Below, one piece after another: positions 1 through 11,200 of a stretch of DNA of 64,000 nucleotides; the stretch's first letter is position 1, and each line of letters begins with the position of its first letter. Both the position numbers and the translations under genes were made by a program. Location of the stretch: positions 819,501-883,500 of the forward strand of contig JASJOG010000010.1 in the NCBI GenBank assembly GCA_030142905.1, written 5' to 3'. Under the pieces are notes generated by a model, which saw only the letters and a list, made by a program, of their open reading frames with translations, did not search any database and was not told the origin of the DNA. This stretch comes from Heliopora coerulea. Lineage: Eukaryota > Cnidaria > Anthozoa > Scleralcyonacea > Helioporidae.

Positions 1-299
1 TACCCGTGGGTATCTCCTTAATGGAGGTTTACGTATACGTATACGAATGCGTATATGTATGTAAGTGTACATTTTCGCAGAGGTTTTACGCATGCGCATT
101 CTCAAATGCATATGTTATTTGCACATGCATGTATATGTATACGTATCCCTACAATTAATATATGCATATGCATACGTATATGTGTGCGTACATCTACATG
201 TATATGTATCCCTTCAAATAACATATGCTTATAGATATGTATACGTATATGTTTAAGCACGTGTATGTGCATATGTATATACGTATACGTATATGTATA

Positions 300-336
<37 letters not shown>
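1..336. repeat. Low-complexity TA/CG/CA dinucleotide-rich tract ending in (AT)n
   Basis: Alternating purine-pyrimidine sequence (ATACGT, ATGCAT and ATGTAT units) running into a pure (AT)n block at about 303-336. The open frames crossing it are repeat artefacts rich in Y, I, H and V. It abuts the retrozyme-like repeat at 337. Confidence 0.9.
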
Positions 337-337
<1 letters not shown>

Positions 338-338
<1 letters not shown>

Positions 339-383
339 CTACAGACGGAACCGTTTCGGCCTATTGGACCTCATCAGTGTAGT
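338..383 (-). ncRNA. Type I hammerhead ribozyme, copy 1
   Basis: On the minus strand: core CUGAUGA (377-371) and GAAA (357-354). Stem II is GGUC/GGCC with a CAAUA loop (370-358). Stem III is very short (A354-U345, C353-G346, G352-C347). The cleavage triplet GUC is at 346-344, with the cut after 344. Stem I is six perfect pairs, ACUACA (383-378) with UGUAGU (343-338). All catalytic positions are present. The 2-3 bp stem III is typical of retrozyme and Penelope hammerheads. Stem II has one G-U pair here, where copy 2 has G-C. Confidence 0.85.
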
Positions 384-567
384 GCTGATGAGCAGGATGG
401 AGTAGCCTACATTATATAGGCAACTCAAATGTCCCACGCTTGTGGTACATCTAAGCCATGCCAGACCGCTCTAACTAGAGACTAGTGAGCGTGCGCAAAT
501 GCACTGTCGGCATGACTCATCCTGTAGAGCGCTCAATATGAACCAAGAGACCATAGAGCAATATCTA

Positions 568-613
568 ACTACAGACGGAACCGTTTCGGCCTATTGGGCC
601 TCATCAGTGTAGT
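568..613 (-). ncRNA. Type I hammerhead ribozyme, copy 2
   Basis: Same architecture as copy 1, shifted 230 nt: core CUGAUGA (607-601), GAAA (587-584), cleavage triplet GUC (576-574), and stem I of six pairs (613-608 with 573-568). Stem II is fully Watson-Crick GGCC/GGCC. This is the 5' ribozyme in the minus-strand transcript; it lies just downstream of an (AT)n block (641-684). Confidence 0.85.
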
Positions 614-637
614 GCTGATGAGCAGGATGGAGTAGCC

Positions 638-640
<3 letters not shown>

Positions 641-691
<51 letters not shown>

Positions 692-895
692 CATACATGT
701 GTGTGTGTGTGTGACGTATACGTATATATAAGTGGATATTGATATGGATATTGATATGGACATGGGTATGGATATGTGTATGCATATATGTATGTGTATA
801 TGTAAGTGTATACGTATATGCATATACATGTCTATGAATGTGAATGTGTATGTGCATGTATAGATACATATCTATATCCATATATATATTACATT
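641..895. repeat. (AT)n block followed by degenerate TATGGA/GTATG repeats
   Basis: Pure (AT)n at 641-684, then (GT)n, then GATATG and GTATAC-type degenerate repeats to about 895. Open frames here are low-complexity artefacts. Confidence 0.9.
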
Positions 896-1581
896 GCATT
901 ATATTATATTATATTATATCACATTATATTTCCAATTTGCATGAGAAGCCATGCTATAACCAGTTAGTGATATATATGGATAAAAGTAACACAGTGCCAA
1001 AAAAAAGGTAAATTAGTCCCAAAAAAGAGAATTCAGTGCAAATTACCTATTATCTTCACTGAGTTGTCTTGAAATTCCACTACTCTAAGCCAATCAGAAT
1101 CGAGAAATTTTCTCATCTATATTATCAAACAAGATAAAATGTTAACATTTTTAAAGGCAGGTTTATTTACACAATTTACATCTGAAAATTCTTAATTGTA
1201 ATATTAACAGAGTCCTCAATATTCTTAAAAAAGTGAAGTTTAAATTTTAACTGAAATTTCCCCAAAATGTTTTTTTATAACGCACAAAATTCCGAAAAAT
1301 ACCTACGTAGTCGCACGAGACAGACAACTAAGCATTTGACTCAGAGGTAAAAAAACTTTAGTGGCAATGATTACGACATGTATACTCTTCTAGGGTTAAG
1401 AAATGGTCTCGAGAGATATCTCCACTCTCCACTATACAACAAAGATCTGAGAGCTGTGACGATATCTGATAGCCCAGAGTTCAGAAGGTGAAACATTGAA
1501 CTTTTCGCAAAAATTAAAACATACTCACAAAAGAGGGTAAAGAAAACGTGAAGTACAAACCACTGCCTGAGCCTTAAAACA
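896..1581. other. AT-rich stretch, nothing recognised
   Basis: AT-rich unique-looking sequence. I see no coding potential, RNA gene or repeat structure that I can support. Confidence 0.6.
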
Positions 1582-2235
1582 TTGTCAAGCTTAAAACTAG
1601 AGATGCATTACATTGTTGGACTACAACAGCATACAGGATGTCTGGTTTCACATTATCTTATATTGGTGTCGTCGTGGTGGAGAAGATCAACGAAATTTGA
1701 CAAAAAAACAGCTTCATGTTCATACCAAAGATTTGACTGGGAAATATCGGAAGATAACACAGCAAATCTTCAAAAGTCACCAAAAAAGGATAATGACTCT
1801 GGAAATTTTCAACATATGGGCCAAATGCTCAAGGCACAACAAGAAAATGATGGGCATAGTATCCTAAAGTTCTACACGATGAAGTTGAATTCATCATGCA
1901 AAGCATTATTCCAACCTCCGCGATAAGTACGTAGAAGCCATTGGATGTAATCTTGAACGAAAATCGTCCTCTTGGACTAAAATAAAGTTTTTGAAATGGT
2001 GAAAATCATCAGTTCAACCGCTGACTTGCCGACGATTTACACACAACCGTCGTGTAACAGGCACTTCAGCAAATCTTTGGGCTCATGCTTGCTTAACCAA
2101 CCGTCACATCATGTCCATTTCAGGCCATCGAAACGAGAAGTCGCTTCAAAACCACGATCTCTGACCAACCACACACCAATGGTTGGTCAAATATTGAAGT
2201 TTTGAAGCGACTCCTCAACACATGCTACAATACTC
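1582..2235 (+). pseudogene. Degenerate Crypton-like tyrosine recombinase (catalytic domain)
   Basis: Fragments in three forward frames line up with the animal DUF3504-type (Crypton-derived, QRICH1/ZMYM/KCTD1-like) tyrosine recombinases. From 1613 there is a VWFHIILYWCRRGGEDQRNL segment, carrying the first catalytic Arg region. From about 1855 follows GHSILKFYTMKLNS, then KIISSTADLPTIYT from 2002, and finally RVTGTSANLWAHACLTNRHI-MSISGHRN from about 2050, carrying the Arg and GHR box. The tail SLQNHD has H where the nucleophilic Tyr usually sits. Several frameshifts and stops separate the pieces, so it is dead. Family assignment rests on motif recall; the order of the pieces matches the family. 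Confidence 0.7.
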
Positions 2236-5200
2236 TTGTTTTTAACAGGTCCTCGGCAATGAACCAGATCTTTCTGGCCAGCACCAATCAGTTCAGCAAA
2301 GATGTGTCGTTGACGCTGTTTCCATTTCAAATGAAATAGTTACGATAACAACTTTCATTTAGATATGTTCAAACTTTCCGACACACAATTTTCCTGACCT
2401 TCGGTTTCTTTTTAGCAGTTGTTTAAGTGGAAACGTAACAGTTAATTTCAGTCAACAGTTGTGAACTTGAACTACATCTTTAATTAAACTTAACTTCATA
2501 TTCATAATGTTTATAAAAGCATTCTATTAACTTGCTTTTCATCGCGTTGATGCAGACAGTCTTGATTGATTGATCGATAGAGGGGGTAAATCTTAAGCTT
2601 GTTTCTGATTAGTAGTTAATGATTTTGGGGAAAATTGCTCACTTCATCATTGTGCTAACAAAGTTAACCGCTTTTTATATGTCGTTATTTTATAAACGAA
2701 ATTATGTATACCAGATAAATTTACTTCCAAAATGTTAAAAACACTTGCCTATCGACTCGTGTTTTTTAACGCCATTATTAATTATCAAAACATCTTGCCT
2801 GTTTGGATCACAGTATTCAAACACAGAAATCGATTTCGTATTTCGTAACTGCCATTATTCAACTTTAAGGTACAGCTCAAAAGATCATGCAGACATAGGT
2901 GTAGATGACAGGGCTTTAAAAATTCTCATGACTGTTATGTTTGGCGGCATATTTGGCTTTGACCAATCATCAATAGAGAAATTCACGCTTTCCTTGTCCT
3001 ATTGTTACTGTTATTTCATAGTAAACTTGTTCAGTTTTTGCTCGTTTCACGAAAAGCCTGTGATTTCATTGTTTCCCAGCGAATTTTATTAATACCCTAT
3101 TGGACGGCATGGCTTTCTGACGGTGTATTAGGGACAGGGGGGCAGTGGCGTAGCTAAGGCCTGGCCTGGCCTTAGCTAGCACCAAATCTGGACATGCCAA
3201 AGATTTGCGGGGGTCAGAAATGCCAGAAAATCTCCGCTAAGCAAATTTTTTGATCACAAAACCCATGGTGGTTGTCTGGCGGGAGTATTGTCAGGAAATA
3301 GCGTTTCTTTCCGGAATGGTGATGATCTAAGTGGCTTTCTTGTTTGGAATGAGCACTCCCTTTGATCACAGACCACACGCAATCCTAAATGACTTAAAAT
3401 GATACAATAATTCGGCTGACTCACACCAATGCCAAAGCAAGTCGGTTACAAAACTTAACTGTGAGTTGTGTAAATAGCATTCTGATCTTATGGCCTCAAA
3501 CATCCGTCAAATATTTTTAATTTTTCCCAGCCTGAAACTTAAGAGAACCATTGCCTCGAAGTGTTATTTTTTGAGGGCGTACTTAGCAGCGAAAGCCCTC
3601 TTTAAGGTTCAACCGAAACCCGTTGCAAAAAATGCAACGTCAAGACCATTTAGGCGGGAATCGAGCCAACGACCCAAGGAAACTTATCCAGAAAGAGATC
3701 TTGTCTGCTTTGTCACTGGTTGTTAAATTGCTCAATATCTTCTAATCAGGTTTAGTATGAATTTCGTGACATGAATTTGCAGTCACATAACGCCAGCCTC
3801 GTTGTAAGTGCCAGTGCTATCACTTATGGTGGAAAATTTTTCTCACACAAAAATGTGACCAACTCCGTAAGCTTACCATTTCAGAGAACTCTTTCTCATT
3901 TTTTTTCAGTTCATCCATATGATGACCAGTTTCAATTATATTATTCATATTCAATGGCCTGGTGTTACTGTAATATGTAGTAATGTACGCCATTTGTAAG
4001 TTCTACAGAAATATTAGATGTGCTACGATCACTGAGCAACAATGCAGAATTATTACCGGAAGCATAGAAATATCCAGAAATACGGTGGTTATTTTAAAAA
4101 ACGATTGTGTTTAATTTTTTTTTGGCAATCAGAGGGTTACGTGTTCAATCCTCGTCACAAGCTCAAAATCCCTTTGACGTTTTTAAATCACGAGCGTGAG
4201 AGAATGCACTTATGTCTTGGAATTGAACGAAACCAGGCAAAATTGACGATGCGTTTAATCCTGAATTTAATTGTACTTCTTCTTGAACGCTTTGAGTAGT
4301 AGCAGTCCAAAGACAAGTTTTACATTAACTCTTTGCTGGAGGGATTAACAACCGTTTACACTTGCAATTTTGTGTCTGGCGATTAACACTTGGCATATGT
4401 GTTAAACACGCCACAGTATTTACAAAAATACTGTGGTGTGGTAGCAATTTACAAAATCACACGTGTAAACAAGCCTTAAGACTTCAATTGTTCTAACGCC
4501 AGACAATTTTACTGTTCAATGGGACAAATGATTATTTATAATAATAATTTTTTAAGGATATGTTGCCAGTCACGTTCTTGCCTTGTCCGCTGAAACGCGT
4601 TTTAGCTAAGTCCGGATGGAGTTCAACTAACAAACCGGAAATCGAGGGTTCAGGTCCTAGCTGAGTTCAAGCTCATTGTTTGCATGGTTAGTTAACATCG
4701 AAACGTGACGTAGCATTGTATAGACGAGTGCGTGTTCAATACTCACAGGCTTGTCGCAAGATGTCAATGTGTATTTGCGGATAGTGAACAACTTGTGATC
4801 GATACAATCCAAGGACGGTGGAGCCGAGGGGTTGCGAGGGCTGTAGCCCCCCACTTTTTTCCAAATGTAATGTTGAAACAACTACGCTTTAAAACACTTG
4901 TTGTGAAAAGAAGCACACAAAATGCTGTAAGCCTCCCCCCACTCGTAATTCCGCTCTGCTGTCCCTGCAATCGTGTATGATCCTTCTTTAAATACTAACT
5001 CCTACATGTACAAATTGACTATCATCAAGCGGAGATCAATTTACTTCGTTGCCGAGCTGTAACGAGCTCTTGAAACGGAGTACAATAAACTTTTTGTACT
5101 TGGGGCAACTTGTGACAAGTTCGATGAATGTCATCATGCTTGGACGTTACTAGAGTGATAACGAGCTGCATCATGCAGGCTTGTTACAACAAGGAACTGA

Positions 5201-6649
5201 GAGTGCAAAGAAATGTTGCAACCCTGTGTGGTTTTAACTGGTGAAACTTTGTCTATTTAGATAAAGATTAAACAACTTATACAGAAATCGTCTGATTATT
5301 TGTAATTAATGATAATCATCTTATCACCCACTTTGTTTAATTTTGTCTGTCTCTGATTTCCGATTTCTTAACGATCTAAAATGCAGAACTTGCGTCAGTA
5401 CGTTGCGTCAGAGGTCCAGAGTTGAATTATTACTTCGCAATAAGAAAAAGTTTTTCTATTGCGTATGTGTTTGATTCAACCTAGCTCTAATCCACTAAAG
5501 GTCTGTTTTGAAGCGCCTAAAAAGCACACACGAGAATTTTAATGACTAACGCATTCTCTCACTCCACCTTTACTCTTTTATTGGTATATATGTATCTGCC
5601 CTTTGTTGACCTTTTGTAATTATGGTGGCAACCTTTACTTGTGTTGATTGTACAAACGCGGACTTGAAAAACCATAAACATGAAATAATCATGTGTCGAC
5701 AGGCACCATGCGGCAACTGAAAATTACTAAGTTACTCCGGGTATACTTGAGGATTCGTTGCAACTGAAATAGTTTAAACCAGTCATTCCACAGTTTACAA
5801 ATTTAAATATCAATAGTCGTTAGCCTCGTGTAGCCTTCAACACGGGAAAGTGAAGCGACTGGCTGAGCAGCAGGAACCTTATGATCAGCAAATTTTTCGC
5901 ATCTTTTACGAAATTGTTAGAACATATAAATACTTAATATGCACATATTTATTTTGATGTTTTACAGTTTAGGACAAGTGGTTTCGAGTAAGTTATGAAC
6001 GAAATTATTTGGGCTAGGCTGATCGAGAGAACCTCGCTGACAGCTTTGTTGATTTGATGGGAGGGTCACATAAGATTTACGTCATTTAAAAATCTTAAAC
6101 ACTGATGAAATATTGGTCAGCTGTAAAAACAAAGACATTCTTCCATTGTAATCAGAGCTCGTGTCAATGCATGGTTTCAATGGTGTGTACCACAGAAATG
6201 AGAAAACTGGCACGTTAGGAAGGAAATTACTCAGAACAAAGTTAGAGTGACTGTACCTATTATGGAAAATGAATTTTCGGTGACTTTTTTGTCATTTATT
6301 CATACATAAAAAGAAATTGTAAACTATATGCACGTTCAGCCCTGCAAAGCCCAATCTCAGATATCTACAGAATATTATAAGCACTTGCAAGGACGCTAAG
6401 AACAATTCTTGAACTGTTAGTTGTATTTCAACTGCACGTTGAATTTCTTTATTTTTACATTACGTCAGCTTTGTTATATATCATCATAAAGCAGTTTTAG
6501 AAGTGCAAACTGAGTGGGAGTAATGAAATTACCTCCCTGAAGTGGATTAAAGTATATCCAAGTTAAATTTCGCTGACAGAATAAATGTAAGGGCTACCAC
6601 CTATTACATAAAACGACAACTTAACGTCAGGACTGAAACATCGTGAAAA
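2236..6649. other. Intergenic, scattered repeat debris only
   Basis: No convincing gene. There are repeat-like fragments: a GCGTAGC-type dispersed repeat near 3145-3240, tRNA-B-box-like sequence near 3648 (minus) and 4136 (plus), a fold-back unit at 4347-4480, a copy of the short CTAACGCCAGAC motif at 4495, and another GTAGCCCCC-type repeat near 4815-4860. A 115-codon frame at 2745-3092 matches nothing I know and is not called. Confidence 0.5.
4347..4480. repeat. Small fold-back (MITE-like) unit
   Basis: The two ends are inverted copies: GTTTACACTTGCAATTTTGTG on the left, and on the opposite strand at the right GTTTACACGTGTGATTTTGT. A second palindrome, ACAGTATTT/AAATACTGT, lies inside. No ORF. 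Confidence 0.5.
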
Positions 6650-7207
6650 ATGGAAAGGTGGACGGAAGACTACATGCTTGAAGTTGAACCAATTATCAAC
6701 AATATAGTTCCATTTTCCCCAGAGGAATTTTTTGTTGAATTTTTGAAGGATTGTCCGCCTGTTGAACTATGTGAAAATGAGGAGGGTATGTCAGCCACGA
6801 GATCCGAAAAACGTAAGCGTCGCAAGAAGAAAAAACTAACTGGTTTGAGTGAACAGCGACGAGCAGCGAACACTCGAGAAAGACGCCGAATACAAGAGCT
6901 TAATTGTGCTTTTGCCAGGCTCAAAAATGCTTTGCCTCTTCCGAACGTTGTAATACCGAAGATAGAGATCCTACGTCAGGCCATAACATGGATTGACCAT
7001 CTTGGAAACCTGCTAAAAGATTATGACGAACCACACGAATTACTGGACGTTAAACAGATGAAAACATGGAGACCTGGAAGTGATTTGAATGCCCGAGAAG
7101 ACTTCAAACGACTGAAATACGACTGTCTCTTCCAAGAGTTCCCTGATTTAAACAACACACTTACGAAAGAATACACTGGGTTGAAAGGTAGACTTTTTAC
7201 TTTATAA
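6650..7207 (+). CDS. Group A basic helix-loop-helix transcription factor (185 aa)
   Basis: The frame starts ATGGAA in an A-rich (Kozak-like AAA) context. An acidic N-terminal region (residues 5-45) is followed by a Lys/Arg-rich nuclear-localisation stretch (54-62) and a bHLH domain: basic region RRAANTRERRR (70-80, with the E-box-contacting Glu at 77), helix 1 to about 93, loop NALPLPNVVIPK, helix 2 to about 123. The NxRERRR plus PxxxxPKxExLRxAxxYI-like pattern (here AITWIDHL) is that of group A DNA-binding bHLH proteins (the Twist/Hand/PTF1/FER/Atonal neighbourhood); I cannot fix the orthology group. It should dimerise with an E-protein and bind CANNTG. The last codons overlap a possible splice donor (AAAG|GTAGAC at 7187-7191), so the true C-terminus could lie in a downstream exon. 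No polyadenylation signal is obvious close by. It stands alone, with no neighbour within 15 kb. Confidence 0.88.
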   Translation: MERWTEDYMLEVEPIINNIVPFSPEEFFVEFLKDCPPVELCENEEGMSATRSEKRKRRKKKKLTGLSEQRRAANTRERRRIQELNCAFARLKNALPLPNVVIPKIEILRQAITWIDHLGNLLKDYDEPHELLDVKQMKTWRPGSDLNAREDFKRLKYDCLFQEFPDLNNTLTKEYTGLKGRLFTL

Positions 7208-7234
7208 TTCTGCAATATGATATAGGTACCTACC

Positions 7235-7391
7235 TATCCATCCATTCATTCGTTCATTCATCCATCCATTCATCCGTGATTCCGTCTATTAGTCCATCCA
7301 TCCGCCGATCTATTTATTCATACATACATGCCTACATAAATGCATACGTGCATATACATACATACACATATATACCTACATATATGCATAG

Positions 7392-7454
<63 letters not shown>

Positions 7455-7461
7455 CATATAG

Positions 7462-7506
<45 letters not shown>

Positions 7507-7509
7507 TAT

Positions 7510-7555
<46 letters not shown>
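7235..7555. repeat. TCCA/TTCA tetranucleotide and (AT)n microsatellite cluster
   Basis: Degenerate CATC/CATT repeats (7235-7330) grade into CATA units and then (AT)n/(ATAC)n up to about 7555. Long Y/I/H frames here are artefacts. Confidence 0.9.
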
Positions 7556-7556
<1 letters not shown>

Positions 7557-7629
7557 AAGAAGAGTATGCAACACAAATGTCACACAGAAGGCGTAAGGTT
7601 TAAGAGCGCTCAATTCCATACGTAGAGCG

Positions 7630-7631
<2 letters not shown>

Positions 7632-7668
<37 letters not shown>

Positions 7669-7840
7669 TACATATATACATATATACATATATACATATA
7701 TACATATATACATATATACATATATACATATGTACATGTACACATATGTACATGTATACATATGTACATATATATTTGCATATGTACATATATGCATATG
7801 TACATATATACATATGTACATATATACATGCATACAGACA
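7632..7840. repeat. (AT)n and (ATACAT)n / (GTACAT)n microsatellite
   Basis: (AT)n at 7632-7662 followed by a long ATACAT-hexamer series drifting to ATGTAC units. The 76 bp between this and the previous microsatellite (7556-7631) is non-repetitive and shares only a GAGCGCTCAAT word with the 230-nt retrozyme unit, which is too little to call. Confidence 0.85.
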
Positions 7841-8171
7841 TACGTGCGTAGGAAATAGATAGGATACGTATAAGCAATATTTGTTAACCAAGTAAGAGTG
7901 CTTTTATCGGCAAGGTTTACAAATTTTTTAAATGATACTTAAACTAACCCCTTCATACGTTAATTGACGAAGAAAGTTTGGCAATAGATTGAAACAAAAT
8001 GGTACAGCATTTTATTGCGCAGAACGTTTAGGTTTACCTTTTGGATCTTTTGGTGTAACAACCAAGTGGTTGTCTCGGCCAGAGAGTGCAAGAAAGAACG
8101 ATTAAATCAGTACGGTCGTATCACTTACACCAGTATCACTTACAAATAAACATTCAATTTATACACAAATA

Positions 8172-8174
<3 letters not shown>

Positions 8175-8219
<45 letters not shown>

Positions 8220-8290
8220 CAAACAAGACAGGAACAATAAAGTCCTCCATACGTTACGTTTCCAGTCACAGACACGTCTTCAGAACACCT
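8175..8290 (-). repeat. (AT)n with adjacent degenerate hammerhead-like dispersed repeat
   Basis: (AT)n runs 8175-8216. Immediately downstream, read on the minus strand, lie CUGAAGA, then GAAACGUAACGUA with a possible stem III (ACG/CGU) and cleavable UA. I could not find convincing stems I or II, so this is at best a decayed relative of the hammerhead repeats elsewhere in the window. Confidence 0.35.
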
Positions 8291-11200
8291 AAAAGAAGTA
8301 TATATTGATAGAAATATAAATATTATATATTGATTACTTTTAACCGACATTGAGATCTGTACGGTAAACTATTTCCATGCACGAACGAGAAAGGTCTGTG
8401 CGAAAAACCGATGGCAAATTCTTTCCCAAACAGACTGAACAAACGAGGTTAGTGTAAAATTTATTATATGGGTTTTGGTTCTTACCTTCATCGCTTTAAC
8501 GCGGATGTGACATATGTTTCGTTACTCTACCGAAACCTGTCACTACATTTTTGTTTTCATTACTTCTGTAACATTTTCTATTGCAACTCAATACACTAAC
8601 AAGTAATCAAAGTTGATTTAACTTCAAATTTGGAAGAAAAGTCTGTTGCACGACACATTGATATTCACCTTTAAAAGTGATGTTTCTGATTGGTATATAT
8701 TCTTGATAATCTCACACGTAGCGAAATTAAAGTGTACATGAATCGAAAATTAAATTCGCATTAGTTGAACTACCACTGAAAATAATGATAAATGCCGTTG
8801 ATCGCATATCGGTAACTCACTCCATTTTTGAGATATTTAATTTAGAAAGTTATGTAAACGAGATGTAGTTTTCATGAAAACCTTGACGCAGCATTTTGTT
8901 CAATCGGTTAATTCAAGGTATCTTAAAAGCTATTTTCCAGGATCACACAAAGTTTGACATATGGATGAAAATTATCAAAATCGCAAATCTAAAACATTTA
9001 TTGCAATTGAAACCCGTAGAGTACCTCCTGCGCGAAATATGATTGATTTCTGGGAAGTTTAATCTTTAACTGTAGTAGGAATATCCTTGTCCCCTACGAA
9101 ACATAATCGTTGGTTCACGGTCAGAATAGCATGTAAAAGTCAGGAAAGACGTACTATTTGCTGGACTTTCCTTAACTAAATAAAATCTTAAAACATCTGT
9201 AAAGGATGCATAGAATTAATGATGAATGGAGGAAATAGAATATCACTAAATGATCAATTACATTCTGGGAAATTTCTTTCTCATTTATGATCCAAACGTT
9301 TTTACATTTCATTGTAACCTTACTCTTGAAAATTGCAATGAAATATACTTACAAAGCATATTTTAGAAATAATCTATGCGCTTCAGTTCTGCTACATTGT
9401 GTCTTCCTACGAGTGATCAAGATTTTATAGCAGTCATGGATCATTCTGGATCTGCAGAGCAATTATCACTCGAAATATTGAGAGAAATACTGAATTTCCC
9501 ACATAGGCATTGTACCAGAAATTTTTCTTGAGTATCAATTATTTTCCTTAGGTTATTTGACCCATAAACTAGCAGACTAAACTTACGGGGGGACTTATTT
9601 GCACCATGTGCAACGTTTAATTTTCTTATGTAAAGCAATTAAAGAAATTTTGACCATTTATTCCGTTTTTTTCATTCTCAGTACTTTCTGATTGAAAGCG
9701 AACTATTTAAAATCAATATCTAATTCTCAAGTAAAAGAGAACATACAGCGGTTTGTTAGAACCCGACGGACCGTTTTTTCTGTTTTCACGAAATGAGCAT
9801 TTTTTGGGGTTGAATAAGGATCTGAATATATCTGTCCGATTTCTCGGAACTTATCAAAAGGTTATACCAAAGATACTATGAACATAATATTTCATGATTT
9901 GACCAAAGAGGTCTATACTTAGCGAAGAGTTTTTCTGTTTATAAAAATAGCGATTTAGGCCATATAATCACTAATAATCCAACCAGTCGAAAATCATGCC
10001 AAAAATTACAATGATTTCAAAATGTTCACGAGATATCGTTTCTTAATCGTCAATTTTATCAATATAATATCAATATTATTTATCCATTAATTGGTTATTC
10101 ATCAGATGACGGTAATAAATGTCGGTACCAATTGCTGGGAACGTTTTATTGTAACTATAAAAACGAAACACCGATTTTCATCGGTTTGTCGGCCGCTACA
10201 AATCTGCGGACGTTTATGCCCCATCCTTAAAAATCATCCACCTTTCTGTCCCGTCCTTAAATCAAAAGATCTGGCGAGAAACTCGTCCCGGACGAGAAAA
10301 CCGACTTAAATTCACATCCGACAAGTAGAACACGATTTTTATGGGCAGCATTTAACTAAATGAGCTACAATCATGTCGTAAGCAAATATTTGTCCAGATT
10401 TTAAGTCGGTTTTACCGTCTGTAAATTTATATGATACTATTATCTCATCCTGCCGATAGAGTTTCGCCTTCCAAAATAAATCTTCGACGGTTACAAATTA
10501 ATTCTTTCCCGGCGGCATAAAGCTTGTATTATTTTACTCTGGCTAACTCCAGACGATTTTACTCGTCAAGGGAAGAGCTCCCGCCTAGAAAGAATTAAAA
10601 TCGCTAAAATGTATCTGCATCTTGGATTTTCAAAAAGTAAATTAGTCCTTTTCCTTGTAAATCTTCGCCTGTAGGTTTGAATTAACTGAACTTAGGCTTT
10701 GACTAAACGACAATGTAACACGGTGACACTGCTAGTTTCAAATTGAGTCTCCTTTGGCTAACAGTTTGCGTCAACTTGTATAAGCTTGCATTGATTTCAG
10801 GCACGCTTGAGTGTGTGTAAATCTGAGGATGCAAGTTTCAAATTCTTTCTTTGATTTGCCTTGACCCGCGTTTTCTTTTGGCTTTCATCTCAATACAAGT
10901 TATGACAACTTTGTGCAAGACATGGCTTGAAGCTATGCTGGCTTGAAGTAATCAATCATACTCGAGATGTCTTTAATCTGAATTTCAAACACCGAGAATT
11001 GAGTTGACAAACAAGGCGATAGCCGAAGTTTTTAACCATCTTCGAGGCGTTTCGAATTTAAAGAATAAAATCGTCTTTAAACTTGTTAAAATTTTATGCT
11101 AATCAAGATCACCTTTCCAAACTACTATACCTTGCAGTAGTGATTTAATTTTTGTTTTCTTCATGAATTATTAATAATTTTAGAACATTTCAATACACTC

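Larger units (their letters stand above)
337..640 (-). mobile_element. Retrozyme-like element: two hammerhead repeats, 230-nt period
   Basis: A 74-bp block occurs at 337-410 and again at 567-640, differing by one base (a368 versus g598), with 156 bp of unique sequence between. Read on the minus strand, each block contains a complete type I hammerhead ribozyme, so the transcript would be cut at equivalent sites to release a 230-nt monomer. Tandem repeats with short-stem-III hammerheads are the hallmark of retrozymes and of Penelope-associated hammerhead repeats described in animals. There is no ORF, so it is presumably non-autonomous and mobilised in trans; Penelope-like elements occur in this window. 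Both sides abut (AT)n. Circularisation and activity are inferred. Confidence 0.8.

Noticed and set aside
2745..3092. 115-codon ORF as a gene
   Set aside because: No recognisable domain, skewed composition, no supporting signals; could be chance.
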